A DNA stretch of 11,252 nucleotides from an uncultured Maribacter sp. (lineage in GTDB: Bacteria > Bacteroidota > Bacteroidia > Flavobacteriales > Flavobacteriaceae), in NCBI GenBank assembly GCA_905479535.1, contig CAJQMW010000142.1:1-11252 (forward strand), in the 5' to 3' direction. Positions 5,089 to 11,252 of the stretch are shown here, one piece after another; the first letter of the stretch is position 1, and each line of letters begins with the position of its first letter. A program made the position numbers and the translations under genes. The notes below the pieces were generated by a model that was not told where the DNA came from, did no database searches, and was given only the letters and a program-made list of their open reading frames with translations.

Positions 5089-7938
5089 ATGAAGACTGAC
5101 GTGTTCGCATCGCGCCATATAGGCATCAGGGAAGAAGACCTTCAACACATGCTTGAAACTGTTCAAGTAGAAAATCTGGAACAGCTCATTTTTGAGACCA
5201 TTCCAAAAGATATCAGACTTAAAAATCCTCTGCAATTGGATGCACCGATGAGCGAACATAGGTTTCTTGCGCATATTGAAAAATTGTCCAAAAAAAATAT
5301 GGTTTTTCGCTCTTACATAGGTCTAGGTTACCACGAAAGCTTAACCCCATCCGTTATAAAAAGAAATATTTTAGAAAATCCGGGATGGTATACGGCATAT
5401 ACACCCTATCAAGCAGAAATAGCCCAAGGCCGTTTAGAAGCCTTGATTAACTTCCAAACCGTTATTACCGATCTTACCGGGATGGAACTCGCCAATGCCT
5501 CGCTCCTGGACGAAAGCACTGCGGCAGCGGAAGCCATGACCATGTTATTGGATTTGCGAACGAGAGAGCAGAAAAAAAATGAAGTATTAAAATTCTTCGT
5601 TTCGGAGGAAGTACTGCCACAAACGCTGTCACTTTTACAGACCCGCTCCACTCCTTTGGGTATTGAGTTGGTTATTGGAAACCATGAGGAATTTGAGTTC
5701 AGTGAAGATTTTTACGGTGCCCTTTTGCAATATCCAGGTAAACATGGGCAGGTTTTTGACTACACCTCTTTTGTATCAAAGGCCAAGGCAAAGGATATCA
5801 AGGTGGCCGTTGCGGCAGATATTTTGAGTTTGGTATTGTTGACGCCTCCCGGAGAATTCGGTGTAGATGTGGTAGTAGGCACCACACAGCGTTTTGGAAT
5901 TCCATTAGGTTACGGTGGGCCACATGCCGCCTTTTTCGCTACCAAGGAGGAGTATAAAAGAAATATTCCGGGCCGTATTATTGGAGTAACCAAAGACACC
6001 GACGGAAAACCCGCATTACGTATGGCACTTCAAACCAGGGAGCAGCACATAAAAAGAGATAAGGCCACATCCAATATTTGTACCGCTCAGGTTTTACTAG
6101 CGGTTATGGCGGGAATGTACGCCGTATATCATGGGCCTAAGGGCTTACAATACATTGCGAAAAAAGTACATGGTACAGCCGTAACCCTCGCAGATCATTT
6201 GGAAAAATTAGGGCTATACCAAATCAACGACTCCTATTTTGACACCATTACCGTAAAAGCAGGTGCAAAAAGGATAAAGCCGATTGCTGAAAAAAACGAG
6301 GTCAACTTTTTATATATCGATGACGAGACCATTTCCATTGCCGTTAACGAAGCGACCTCAATCAAAGACCTAAATCAAATAATAGGGATTTTTTCGGAGG
6401 CGCTGCAGAAAGAAGGTCAACCCATTACCGAACTGGTGAAGACTTCATCTATTATGGATAAGGTAAGGCGCACCTCTTCATTTCTTGAAAATAAGGTGTT
6501 TAATTCCTATCATTCCGAAACGGAACTAATGCGCTATATCAAAAAACTGGAACGCAAAGATTTGGCATTGAACCATTCTATGATTTCCTTGGGTAGTTGT
6601 ACCATGAAATTAAATGCCGCTTCGGAGATGTTACCGCTAAGTAATGTCAATTGGGGAAACATTCATCCCTTTGTTCCTATAGACCAGGCAGAAGGCTATC
6701 AAATCGTGCTAAGGGAATTGGCCAAGGATTTAACCACTATAACAGGTTTTGCGGATACTTCTTTACAGCCAAATTCTGGAGCTCAAGGAGAATATGCAGG
6801 CCTTATGGTCATAAGGGCATACCATGAATCAAGAGGGGATAGCCATAGAAATATCTGTATCATCCCGGCATCTGCCCATGGCACCAATCCTGCTTCGGCA
6901 GTTATGGCCGGCATGCAAGTGGTAGTGACCAAAACAGACGAAAAAGGAAATATTGATGTAAATGACCTAAAGGAAAAAGTAGCGCAAAACGCTGATAATT
7001 TAGCCGCTTTAATGGTTACATATCCGTCTACGCACGGCGTTTTCGAATCGTCTATCCAGCATATTACAAAATTGATACACAATAATGGTGGACAAGTTTA
7101 CATGGACGGTGCCAACATGAACGCTCAGGTGGGACTTACCAACCCAGCAACCATTGGGGCAGATGTATGCCATTTAAACCTGCATAAAACATTTGCCATA
7201 CCTCACGGTGGCGGAGGTCCTGGAGTTGGCCCCATTTGTGTGGCCCCTCAACTAGTACCGTTTCTACCAAGTAACCCCGTTATAAAAACAGGGGGCGAAA
7301 AGGCGATTACAGGAATTTCGGCTGCGCCTTGGGGAAGTTCCCTAGCATGTCTTATTTCCTACGGATACATAAAAATGCTTGGAGAATATGGTCTTACACA
7401 GTCCACAAAAATTGCCATCCTTAATGCCAATTACATAAAAAATAGGTTGAGCGGTAAATTTGATGTGCTTTACGCCGGTGAAAAAGGAAGAGCGGCACAT
7501 GAGATGATCATTGATTGCAGACCTTTTAAACAAAACGGCATCGAGGTTACGGACATTGCCAAACGGTTAATGGATTATGGATTCCATGCCCCAACAGTTT
7601 CTTTCCCAGTAGCAGGAACGGTTATGATAGAACCTACCGAAAGTGAAGGCTTATCCGAACTTGATCGGTTTTGTGATGCAATGCTGTCCATTCGCTCCGA
7701 GATTGATGCCGCAAATTCAGACGATGCGGACAATGTGCTGAAGAATGCGCCACATACCTTAGAAATGGTAACAACGGACGAATGGAATTTTCCTTATACA
7801 AGACAACAGGCGGCCTTTCCATTACCGTACGTCTCGGAAAATAAATTTTGGCCGGCCGTTAGAAGAGTGGACGACGCCTATGGAGATCGTAATTTAATAT
7901 GTACTTGTGCGCCTATAGAAGCCTATGCGGAAGCCTAG
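5089..7938 (+). CDS. gcvP: Glycine dehydrogenase (decarboxylating), P-protein of the glycine cleavage system
   Basis: PLP-dependent enzyme that decarboxylates glycine and passes the aminomethyl group to the lipoyl arm of the H-protein; cytoplasmic. At 949 residues it is the full-length one-chain form (E. coli GcvP is 957), containing both ancestral halves. The N-terminal half begins FASRHIGI and includes the conserved DLTGMELANASLLDESTAAAEAM near residue 130 and GVDVVVGTTQRFGIPLGYGGPHAAFFA near 262-288. The C-terminal half has GSCTMKLNA at 502-510, NSGAQGEYAGL, and the PLP-binding HLNLHKTFAIPHGGGGPG with Lys700. The end has the expected YTRQQAAFPLP segment. No frameshift or missing block is seen. 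gcvT and gcvH are not adjacent, so the system's genes are dispersed here. The gene is closed by a strong terminator, so it is probably transcribed alone. Confidence 0.98.
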   Translation: MKTDVFASRHIGIREEDLQHMLETVQVENLEQLIFETIPKDIRLKNPLQLDAPMSEHRFLAHIEKLSKKNMVFRSYIGLGYHESLTPSVIKRNILENPGWYTAYTPYQAEIAQGRLEALINFQTVITDLTGMELANASLLDESTAAAEAMTMLLDLRTREQKKNEVLKFFVSEEVLPQTLSLLQTRSTPLGIELVIGNHEEFEFSEDFYGALLQYPGKHGQVFDYTSFVSKAKAKDIKVAVAADILSLVLLTPPGEFGVDVVVGTTQRFGIPLGYGGPHAAFFATKEEYKRNIPGRIIGVTKDTDGKPALRMALQTREQHIKRDKATSNICTAQVLLAVMAGMYAVYHGPKGLQYIAKKVHGTAVTLADHLEKLGLYQINDSYFDTITVKAGAKRIKPIAEKNEVNFLYIDDETISIAVNEATSIKDLNQIIGIFSEALQKEGQPITELVKTSSIMDKVRRTSSFLENKVFNSYHSETELMRYIKKLERKDLALNHSMISLGSCTMKLNAASEMLPLSNVNWGNIHPFVPIDQAEGYQIVLRELAKDLTTITGFADTSLQPNSGAQGEYAGLMVIRAYHESRGDSHRNICIIPASAHGTNPASAVMAGMQVVVTKTDEKGNIDVNDLKEKVAQNADNLAALMVTYPSTHGVFESSIQHITKLIHNNGGQVYMDGANMNAQVGLTNPATIGADVCHLNLHKTFAIPHGGGGPGVGPICVAPQLVPFLPSNPVIKTGGEKAITGISAAPWGSSLACLISYGYIKMLGEYGLTQSTKIAILNANYIKNRLSGKFDVLYAGEKGRAAHEMIIDCRPFKQNGIEVTDIAKRLMDYGFHAPTVSFPVAGTVMIEPTESEGLSELDRFCDAMLSIRSEIDAANSDDADNVLKNAPHTLEMVTTDEWNFPYTRQQAAFPLPYVSENKFWPAVRRVDDAYGDRNLICTCAPIEAYAEA

Positions 7939-7946
7939 TGCAAATT

Positions 7947-8021
7947 AAAGATTATATTAAAACAAAGGCCTGCAAGTATCTATGCAGGCCTTCTTTTTTT
8001 TGGAAGTATGAGATAATCTTT
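7947..8021. repeat. Outer inverted repeat enclosing the gcvP terminator
   Basis: AAAGATTAT at 7947-7955 is the exact reverse complement of ATAATCTTT at 8013-8021. These 9-base arms flank the terminator hairpin, giving a nested palindromic arrangement of 75 bases. It may be chance in AT-rich DNA. Confidence 0.4.
7965..8001 (+). terminator. Rho-independent terminator after gcvP
   Basis: A perfect 10-base stem (AAGGCCTGCA at 7965-7974 with TGCAGGCCTT at 7983-7992) closes an 8-base loop, with one C and then eight T residues at 7994-8001. It begins 26 bases after the gcvP stop. Confidence 0.93.
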
Positions 8022-8107
8022 GATGAACATCGTAATAATTCCTATGCACGCATAACAAGAAGTAGGTTTTTCGATATATTGTTCACTACTGACTAATCAA
8101 TAAAAAA

Positions 8108-9163
8108 ATGAGTATAGGTATTACTGGATCGGGTAGTTACATCCCGTCCCAAGTTATAGCAAATGATGATTTTGGAACACATGAGTTCCTAAATGCGGAT
8201 GGCACCGATTTCAAACAAGAAAACGCTGTAATCATTGAGAAGTTTAAAGCTATTACCGGAATCGCCGAAAGACGTTACGTAGCAAAAAACCTGAATACAT
8301 CCGACATCGCTTTCCTTGCCTCTGAGAAAGCAATTGCCGATGCAGGCATAGATAAGGAGGAACTGGACTATATCATATTCGCGCATAATTTTGGGGATGT
8401 ATCCTACGGGCAATCGCAAAGCGATATGCTTCCAAGTCTAGCAACGAGGGTAAAACATCATTTGAGAATAAAAAATCCAAAATGTGTAGCCTACGATATG
8501 TTGTTCGGTTGTCCGGGATGGATTGAAGGTGTCATCCAGGCCAATGCATTCATCAGAAGTGGAATTGCCAAAAAATGTTTGGTCATAGGCGCGGAAACAT
8601 TGTCCCGTATCGTAGACCCATTTGATAGGGATTCCATGATTTATTCCGATGGTGCGGGAGCTACCGTTATTGAGCAAAAGGAAGGTACAGGAGAAATATT
8701 GGCACATACGAGCGAAACGCACACGTATGAAGAGGCCTATTTTTTATTTTATGGAAAATCCTACAATCCGTCTGTAGACAATACCAAGTATATAAAAATG
8801 TTCGGTAGAAAAATTTATGAATTTGCGGTGAGTTACGTTCCCGGTGCTATGAAAAGTTGTTTAGATGAAAGTGGAGTTTCCATAACCGATGTGAACAAAA
8901 TAATTATACACCAAGCCAACGAGAAGATGGACGAAGCCATTGTAAAACGTTTCTATGCCCTTTACAACATGGAAATGCCGGAGAAAATAATGCCGATGAA
9001 CATTGAGAAGCTTGGCAACAGCTCAGTGGCGACTATTCCAACATTATTTGATATGATAAAAAAGGGGGAAATTTCAGGTCACGAATTCGCCAAAGGTGAT
9101 GTCATAGTATTTGCCAGTGTTGGGGCGGGGATGAATGTCAACGCAATTGTTTATAAGGTTTAA
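8108..9163 (+). CDS. 3-oxoacyl-ACP synthase III family protein (non-canonical FabH-like)
   Basis: Thiolase-fold condensing enzyme, 351 residues, that would join an acyl-CoA or acyl primer to a malonyl-ACP type extender. The Cys-His-Asn triad is complete: Cys135 in DMLFGCPGW, His268 in IIIHQAN and Asn304 in KLGNSSVATIP. The N-terminus (IGITGSGSYIPSQVI) and the KAITGIAERRY segment are typical of the FabH family, and the C-terminus ends GDVIVFASVGAGMNVNAIVYKV. The active-site context GCPGW differs from the AACAGF of housekeeping E. coli FabH, and the protein is slightly longer, suggesting a secondary enzyme with other substrates. The start is preceded by an A-rich stretch (AATCAATAAAAAA), a common flavobacterial initiation context. 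Its neighbours are a methyltransferase-like protein and a glycosyltransferase rather than plsX or rpmF, so the housekeeping fabH is probably elsewhere. Confidence 0.9.
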   Translation: MSIGITGSGSYIPSQVIANDDFGTHEFLNADGTDFKQENAVIIEKFKAITGIAERRYVAKNLNTSDIAFLASEKAIADAGIDKEELDYIIFAHNFGDVSYGQSQSDMLPSLATRVKHHLRIKNPKCVAYDMLFGCPGWIEGVIQANAFIRSGIAKKCLVIGAETLSRIVDPFDRDSMIYSDGAGATVIEQKEGTGEILAHTSETHTYEEAYFLFYGKSYNPSVDNTKYIKMFGRKIYEFAVSYVPGAMKSCLDESGVSITDVNKIIIHQANEKMDEAIVKRFYALYNMEMPEKIMPMNIEKLGNSSVATIPTLFDMIKKGEISGHEFAKGDVIVFASVGAGMNVNAIVYKV

Positions 9164-9180
9164 ATATGTTCAGGTTTCTA

Positions 9181-9209
9181 TTGTTTCAAGTTATTTTGAG
9201 CTAAATTTG
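9181..9209 (+). promoter_or_regulatory. Bacteroidetes promoter (-33 TTG / -7 TAAATTTG) for the methyltransferase-glycosyltransferase pair
   Basis: TTG at 9181-9183 and TAAATTTG at 9202-9209 are separated by 18 bases, within the 17-23 expected for TTG/TAnnTTTG promoters. The predicted start is near 9215, leaving a leader of about 53 bases. It is the best-formed promoter in the window and would let the two downstream genes be expressed apart from the KAS III gene. Confidence 0.6.
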
Positions 9210-9237
9210 GGTATCGTAGGTTTTCAACCCTAAACTG

Positions 9238-9262
9238 GAAATCCCTGAAATTAGAAATCCCT
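9238..9262 (+). repeat. Short direct repeat in the leader of the methyltransferase gene
   Basis: GAAATCCCT occurs at 9238-9246 and again at 9254-9262, a 16-base period, just before the start codon at 9268. It might be a binding site pair or a remnant of local duplication; function unknown. Confidence 0.4.
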
Positions 9263-9267
9263 TTTTG

Positions 9268-9831
9268 ATGTACGAAAATACTTATCCGAATAAACGTTTT
9301 CAACATACTTTACAATTTTTAGAAAAACACGTAGCTGTGAACCAAAGCATCTTGGACCTTGGCGTTCCAAATCCCCTATCGGAAAAGATGATTGAAAAGG
9401 GATATACCGTTGAAAACACAAGAGGTGAAGATTTGGACATCGATTTTTCTACGGTAGTAAATTCCACGGCAGAAGTGGTTACGGCTTTTGAAATTTTTGA
9501 ACACCTTCTGGCTCCATTGAATGTGCTATCAAAGATAAAGGCTAATAAATTAGTAGCCAGCATTCCCTTAAAACTATGGTTCTCCCCTGCTTATAGGAGT
9601 AAGACAGATCCTTGGGACAGACATTATCATGAATTTGAGGACTGGCAGTTTCAATGGCTTCTGGAAAAGAGCGGTTGGATAATTGTAGATTCCATGAAAT
9701 GGACCAATCCCGTAAAAAAAATTGGCATCAGACCTTTGTTAAGGGCCTTCACACCCAGATATTACATCGTTTATGCTGAAAGGAAGAACAAAAACGAATC
9801 CGCTGGCAAAACAGGTAAGAGCTTAACATAG
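9268..9831 (+). CDS. Methyltransferase-fold protein (divergent class I SAM type)
   Basis: A 187-residue protein with the layout of a small class I methyltransferase. Motif I is ILDLGVPNPLSEKM at 28-41, where the usual GxGxG glycine loop is largely replaced (DLGVPNP). Later elements fit better: TAFEIFEHLLAPLNVLSKI at 73-91 is the typical E..EH...P..(V/L)L block, followed by LVASIPL near 95-101 and the HEFEDWQFQWLLEKSGW block at 121-137, common near the C-terminus. The C-terminus is basic and hydrophilic. The ATG at 9268 is preferred to a TTG one codon upstream. The TAG stop is followed in the same frame by the glycosyltransferase ORF with only 7 codons between. Substrate unknown; SAM binding may be weak or absent. 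Confidence 0.78.
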   Translation: MYENTYPNKRFQHTLQFLEKHVAVNQSILDLGVPNPLSEKMIEKGYTVENTRGEDLDIDFSTVVNSTAEVVTAFEIFEHLLAPLNVLSKIKANKLVASIPLKLWFSPAYRSKTDPWDRHYHEFEDWQFQWLLEKSGWIIVDSMKWTNPVKKIGIRPLLRAFTPRYYIVYAERKNKNESAGKTGKSLT

Positions 9832-9852
9832 TATAAATGCAAGTCTGATCGT

Positions 9853-10707
9853 TTGGATTATTATATCATCATACCGGCACATAATGAAGAGGTTTTCCTA
9901 GAAGACACCTTATATTCCGTCTTACGGCAATCATTGAAACCAAAAAAGGTCATAGTCGTCAATGACAATTCAACGGACGGAACCGAGGCTATTATTGATA
10001 GGTTTACGGCCGAAAGTACCATTTTTCAAAAATTAAACATCAGTACATCTGAAGAGCATATGCCCGGTAGTAAAGTCATCAATGCCTTCAATGCGGGGTT
10101 AAAACAGTTGGATGACGATTATGATTTTATCGTAAAATTAGATGCCGATATTATACTCCCAAATAATTATTTCGAAAAAATTGGTTACGTTTTCAAAGGA
10201 AGACCACAAATTGGGATCGCCGGTGGCTTTATTTATGAAAAAGACAACAACGGCGAGTGGCGGCTAAACCATTCCATGAATAAAAAACATGTCCGTGGGG
10301 CATTTAAAGCTTATTCTAAAAAATGCTTTAAGGCTATTGGAGGACTAAAAGATGCCATGGGTTGGGATACGGTAGATGAGCTATTGGCGCAATACCACGG
10401 CTATCAAATCTTAACGGACGATTCTTTAAAAGTAAAACATTTACGACCAACCGGCAACGCCTACAACGCGAAGGCAAGATACCTACAGGGGAGAGCCATG
10501 TACACCATGCGCTATGGCTTGTGGATAACGGCCATCGCATCTTTGAAAATGGCATGGAGACTAAAGAAGAAGAATATTTTCTTGGATAATATGTACGGTT
10601 TTTTTGAGGCTCAAAAAAACAAAATACCTTATTTGGTATCGAACTCCGAGGGCAAATTTATTCGAAAACTCCGATCGCAGGGTATTAGAAAAAAATTACT
10701 TCCATAA
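9853..10707 (+). CDS. Family 2 glycosyltransferase (TTG start)
   Basis: GT-A fold inverting glycosyltransferase, 284 residues, likely acting on a lipid- or protein-linked acceptor at the inner face of the membrane. The N-terminus YYIIIPAHNEEVFLEDTLYSV at about 3-23 and VIVVNDNSTDGT at 33-44 form the nucleotide-sugar binding part; KLDADI holds the DxD motif (residues 97-99) for the divalent metal; WDTVDELLAQYHGY at 171-184 is the acceptor/base region with an acidic pair at 175-176. One possible amphipathic or membrane-associated helix (GLWITAIASLKMAW) is near 222-235. There is no in-frame ATG before Met70, which would delete the first nucleotide-binding motif, so TTG at 9853 is the best start. 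The only in-frame upstream barrier is the TAG of the previous gene at 9829-9831. Donor and acceptor are not deducible. Confidence 0.87.
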   Translation: MDYYIIIPAHNEEVFLEDTLYSVLRQSLKPKKVIVVNDNSTDGTEAIIDRFTAESTIFQKLNISTSEEHMPGSKVINAFNAGLKQLDDDYDFIVKLDADIILPNNYFEKIGYVFKGRPQIGIAGGFIYEKDNNGEWRLNHSMNKKHVRGAFKAYSKKCFKAIGGLKDAMGWDTVDELLAQYHGYQILTDDSLKVKHLRPTGNAYNAKARYLQGRAMYTMRYGLWITAIASLKMAWRLKKKNIFLDNMYGFFEAQKNKIPYLVSNSEGKFIRKLRSQGIRKKLLP

Positions 10708-10738
10708 AAAAACCATCCGTTTTTTCGGATGGCTTTTT
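10706..10738. terminator. Bidirectional intrinsic terminator
   Basis: A perfect 7-base stem (CCATCCG at 10713-10719 with CGGATGG at 10726-10732) closes a six-T loop. On the plus strand it is followed by C and TTTTT; on the minus strand the A run at 10706-10712 supplies seven T residues. It serves the glycosyltransferase gene and the convergent ompH-like gene; its A run includes the last two bases of the glycosyltransferase stop codon. Confidence 0.87.
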
Positions 10739-10758
10739 CTGTAGTACTGTTATCAAGT

Positions 10759-11252
10759 TTAAAAACCAAGTTCCTTTTTAACATCGGCCAAAAGATCCTT
10801 GCCTCTAGCAACGATCAAACCTCCACCGGCTTGCGCATCGATCACGTAGTCAAAACCTTGAGCGGTAGCTACTTTCTCTATGGCAGCTTTTGCCTTTTCG
10901 GAGATCGGCGCGAACAGCTCAGCCTGCTTTTGCTGTATTTCTCGCTGAGCGTTTTGTTGAAACTCCGAAACCGTTTTTTCCATACCTTGAAGTTCTAACG
11001 CTCTTTTTTCATTTTCTTCTCTAGTTTTGGCTTGAGATTCATTTTGATATTGCGTTACTTTATTACGTAACTCCGTCATTGATGCTTGTATGTCTGCTTG
11101 ATAGGTTTCGGATAGTTTTTTCAGCTCCACCTCTGCAGACTTCATTTCTGGCATCGCCGACAATAATTGTGTTACATCTATGTGTGCAACTTTACTTTGT
11201 GCATTTACAAAACTGGTCGCCGCCACGAACAACATTAAGGCTACAGCTATTT
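10759..11252 (-). CDS. OmpH/Skp family periplasmic chaperone (5' end beyond window)
   Basis: Trimeric periplasmic chaperone that holds unfolded outer-membrane proteins before assembly. The reading frame stays open to the window edge, continuing upstream of the in-frame ATG at 11235 as xIAVALM; the true start, probably one or two codons outside, is missing. The signal peptide is IAVALMLFVAATSFVNAQ with likely cleavage after NA. The mature protein begins SKVAHIDVTQLLSAMPEMKSAE, typical of the family, then a long charged coiled coil of about 80 residues (ELKKLSETYQADIQ through EIQQKQAELF) forming the tentacle, then APISEKAKAAIEKVATAQGFDYVIDA and the C-terminal VKKELGF. About 163 residues are visible. 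In flavobacteria such genes often lie next to the outer-membrane assembly gene bamA, which may be just outside the window. The gene converges on the glycosyltransferase and shares its terminator. Confidence 0.93.
   Translation of the reverse strand, partial: IAVALMLFVAATSFVNAQSKVAHIDVTQLLSAMPEMKSAEVELKKLSETYQADIQASMTELRNKVTQYQNESQAKTREENEKRALELQGMEKTVSEFQQNAQREIQQKQAELFAPISEKAKAAIEKVATAQGFDYVIDAQAGGGLIVARGKDLLADVKKELGF

Noticed and set aside
7899..8096. 65-codon plus-strand ORF after gcvP
   Set aside because: It overlaps the end of gcvP in another frame and runs through the terminator hairpin; composition is not protein-like.
9265..9267. TTG as start of the methyltransferase-like gene
   Set aside because: An ATG follows immediately in frame, so the TTG adds one residue without support.
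10729..10998. Plus-strand ORF of 89 codons opposite the OmpH gene
   Set aside because: It is antisense to the clear OmpH coding region and starts inside the terminator stem.

Overview
The window looks like the end of an assembled contig from a member of the Bacteroidetes, most likely Flavobacteriaceae. Four points support this: moderately AT-rich coding DNA; start codons preceded by A-rich stretches rather than strong Shine-Dalgarno sites; several upstream matches to the Bacteroidetes -7 promoter element TAnnTTTG; and gene families typical of marine flavobacteria, such as the OmpH-like chaperone with its GFDYV...VKKELGF end and a divergent UbiA-like membrane protein. The genus cannot be fixed from the sequence alone. 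The first 13 bases match the 3' end of the Illumina TruSeq adapter and are probably not genomic.

Layout. Positions 40-2843 (+): a complete M3-family zinc metallopeptidase (Dcp/oligopeptidase A type), then a class I SAM-dependent methyltransferase in the same direction. Positions 2884-3240 (-): a small rhodanese-domain lipoprotein. Positions 3355-4142 (+): an ECF-type sigma factor followed within a few bases by a 76-residue Cys/His-rich protein that looks like a zinc-binding, soluble anti-sigma factor. Positions 4139-4963 (-): a UbiA-superfamily-like membrane protein whose first aspartate motif is degenerate. Positions 5089-7938 (+): gcvP, the full-length glycine dehydrogenase P-protein, closed by a strong intrinsic terminator. 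Positions 8108-10707 (+): a non-canonical ketoacyl-ACP synthase III, a small methyltransferase-fold protein and a family 2 glycosyltransferase, the last apparently starting at TTG. A bidirectional terminator at about 10706-10738 separates this group from the converging 3' part of an OmpH/Skp-like periplasmic chaperone gene, whose 5' end lies just beyond the window.

How the genes may work together. The sigma factor and the His-Cys-Cys protein are a plausible regulatory pair, perhaps redox- or metal-responsive. The KAS III, methyltransferase and glycosyltransferase genes form a co-directional group that could build or decorate a lipid or envelope product; this is inference from family and order only. 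gcvP, the M3 peptidase and OmpH are ordinary housekeeping genes. There are no tRNA or rRNA genes, CRISPR arrays, transposases or phage genes, and no gene-free stretch over 300 bases. I do not see proof of a new system. The best leads are the sigma/ZAS-like pair, the degenerate UbiA-like protein and the KAS III-methyltransferase-glycosyltransferase group.
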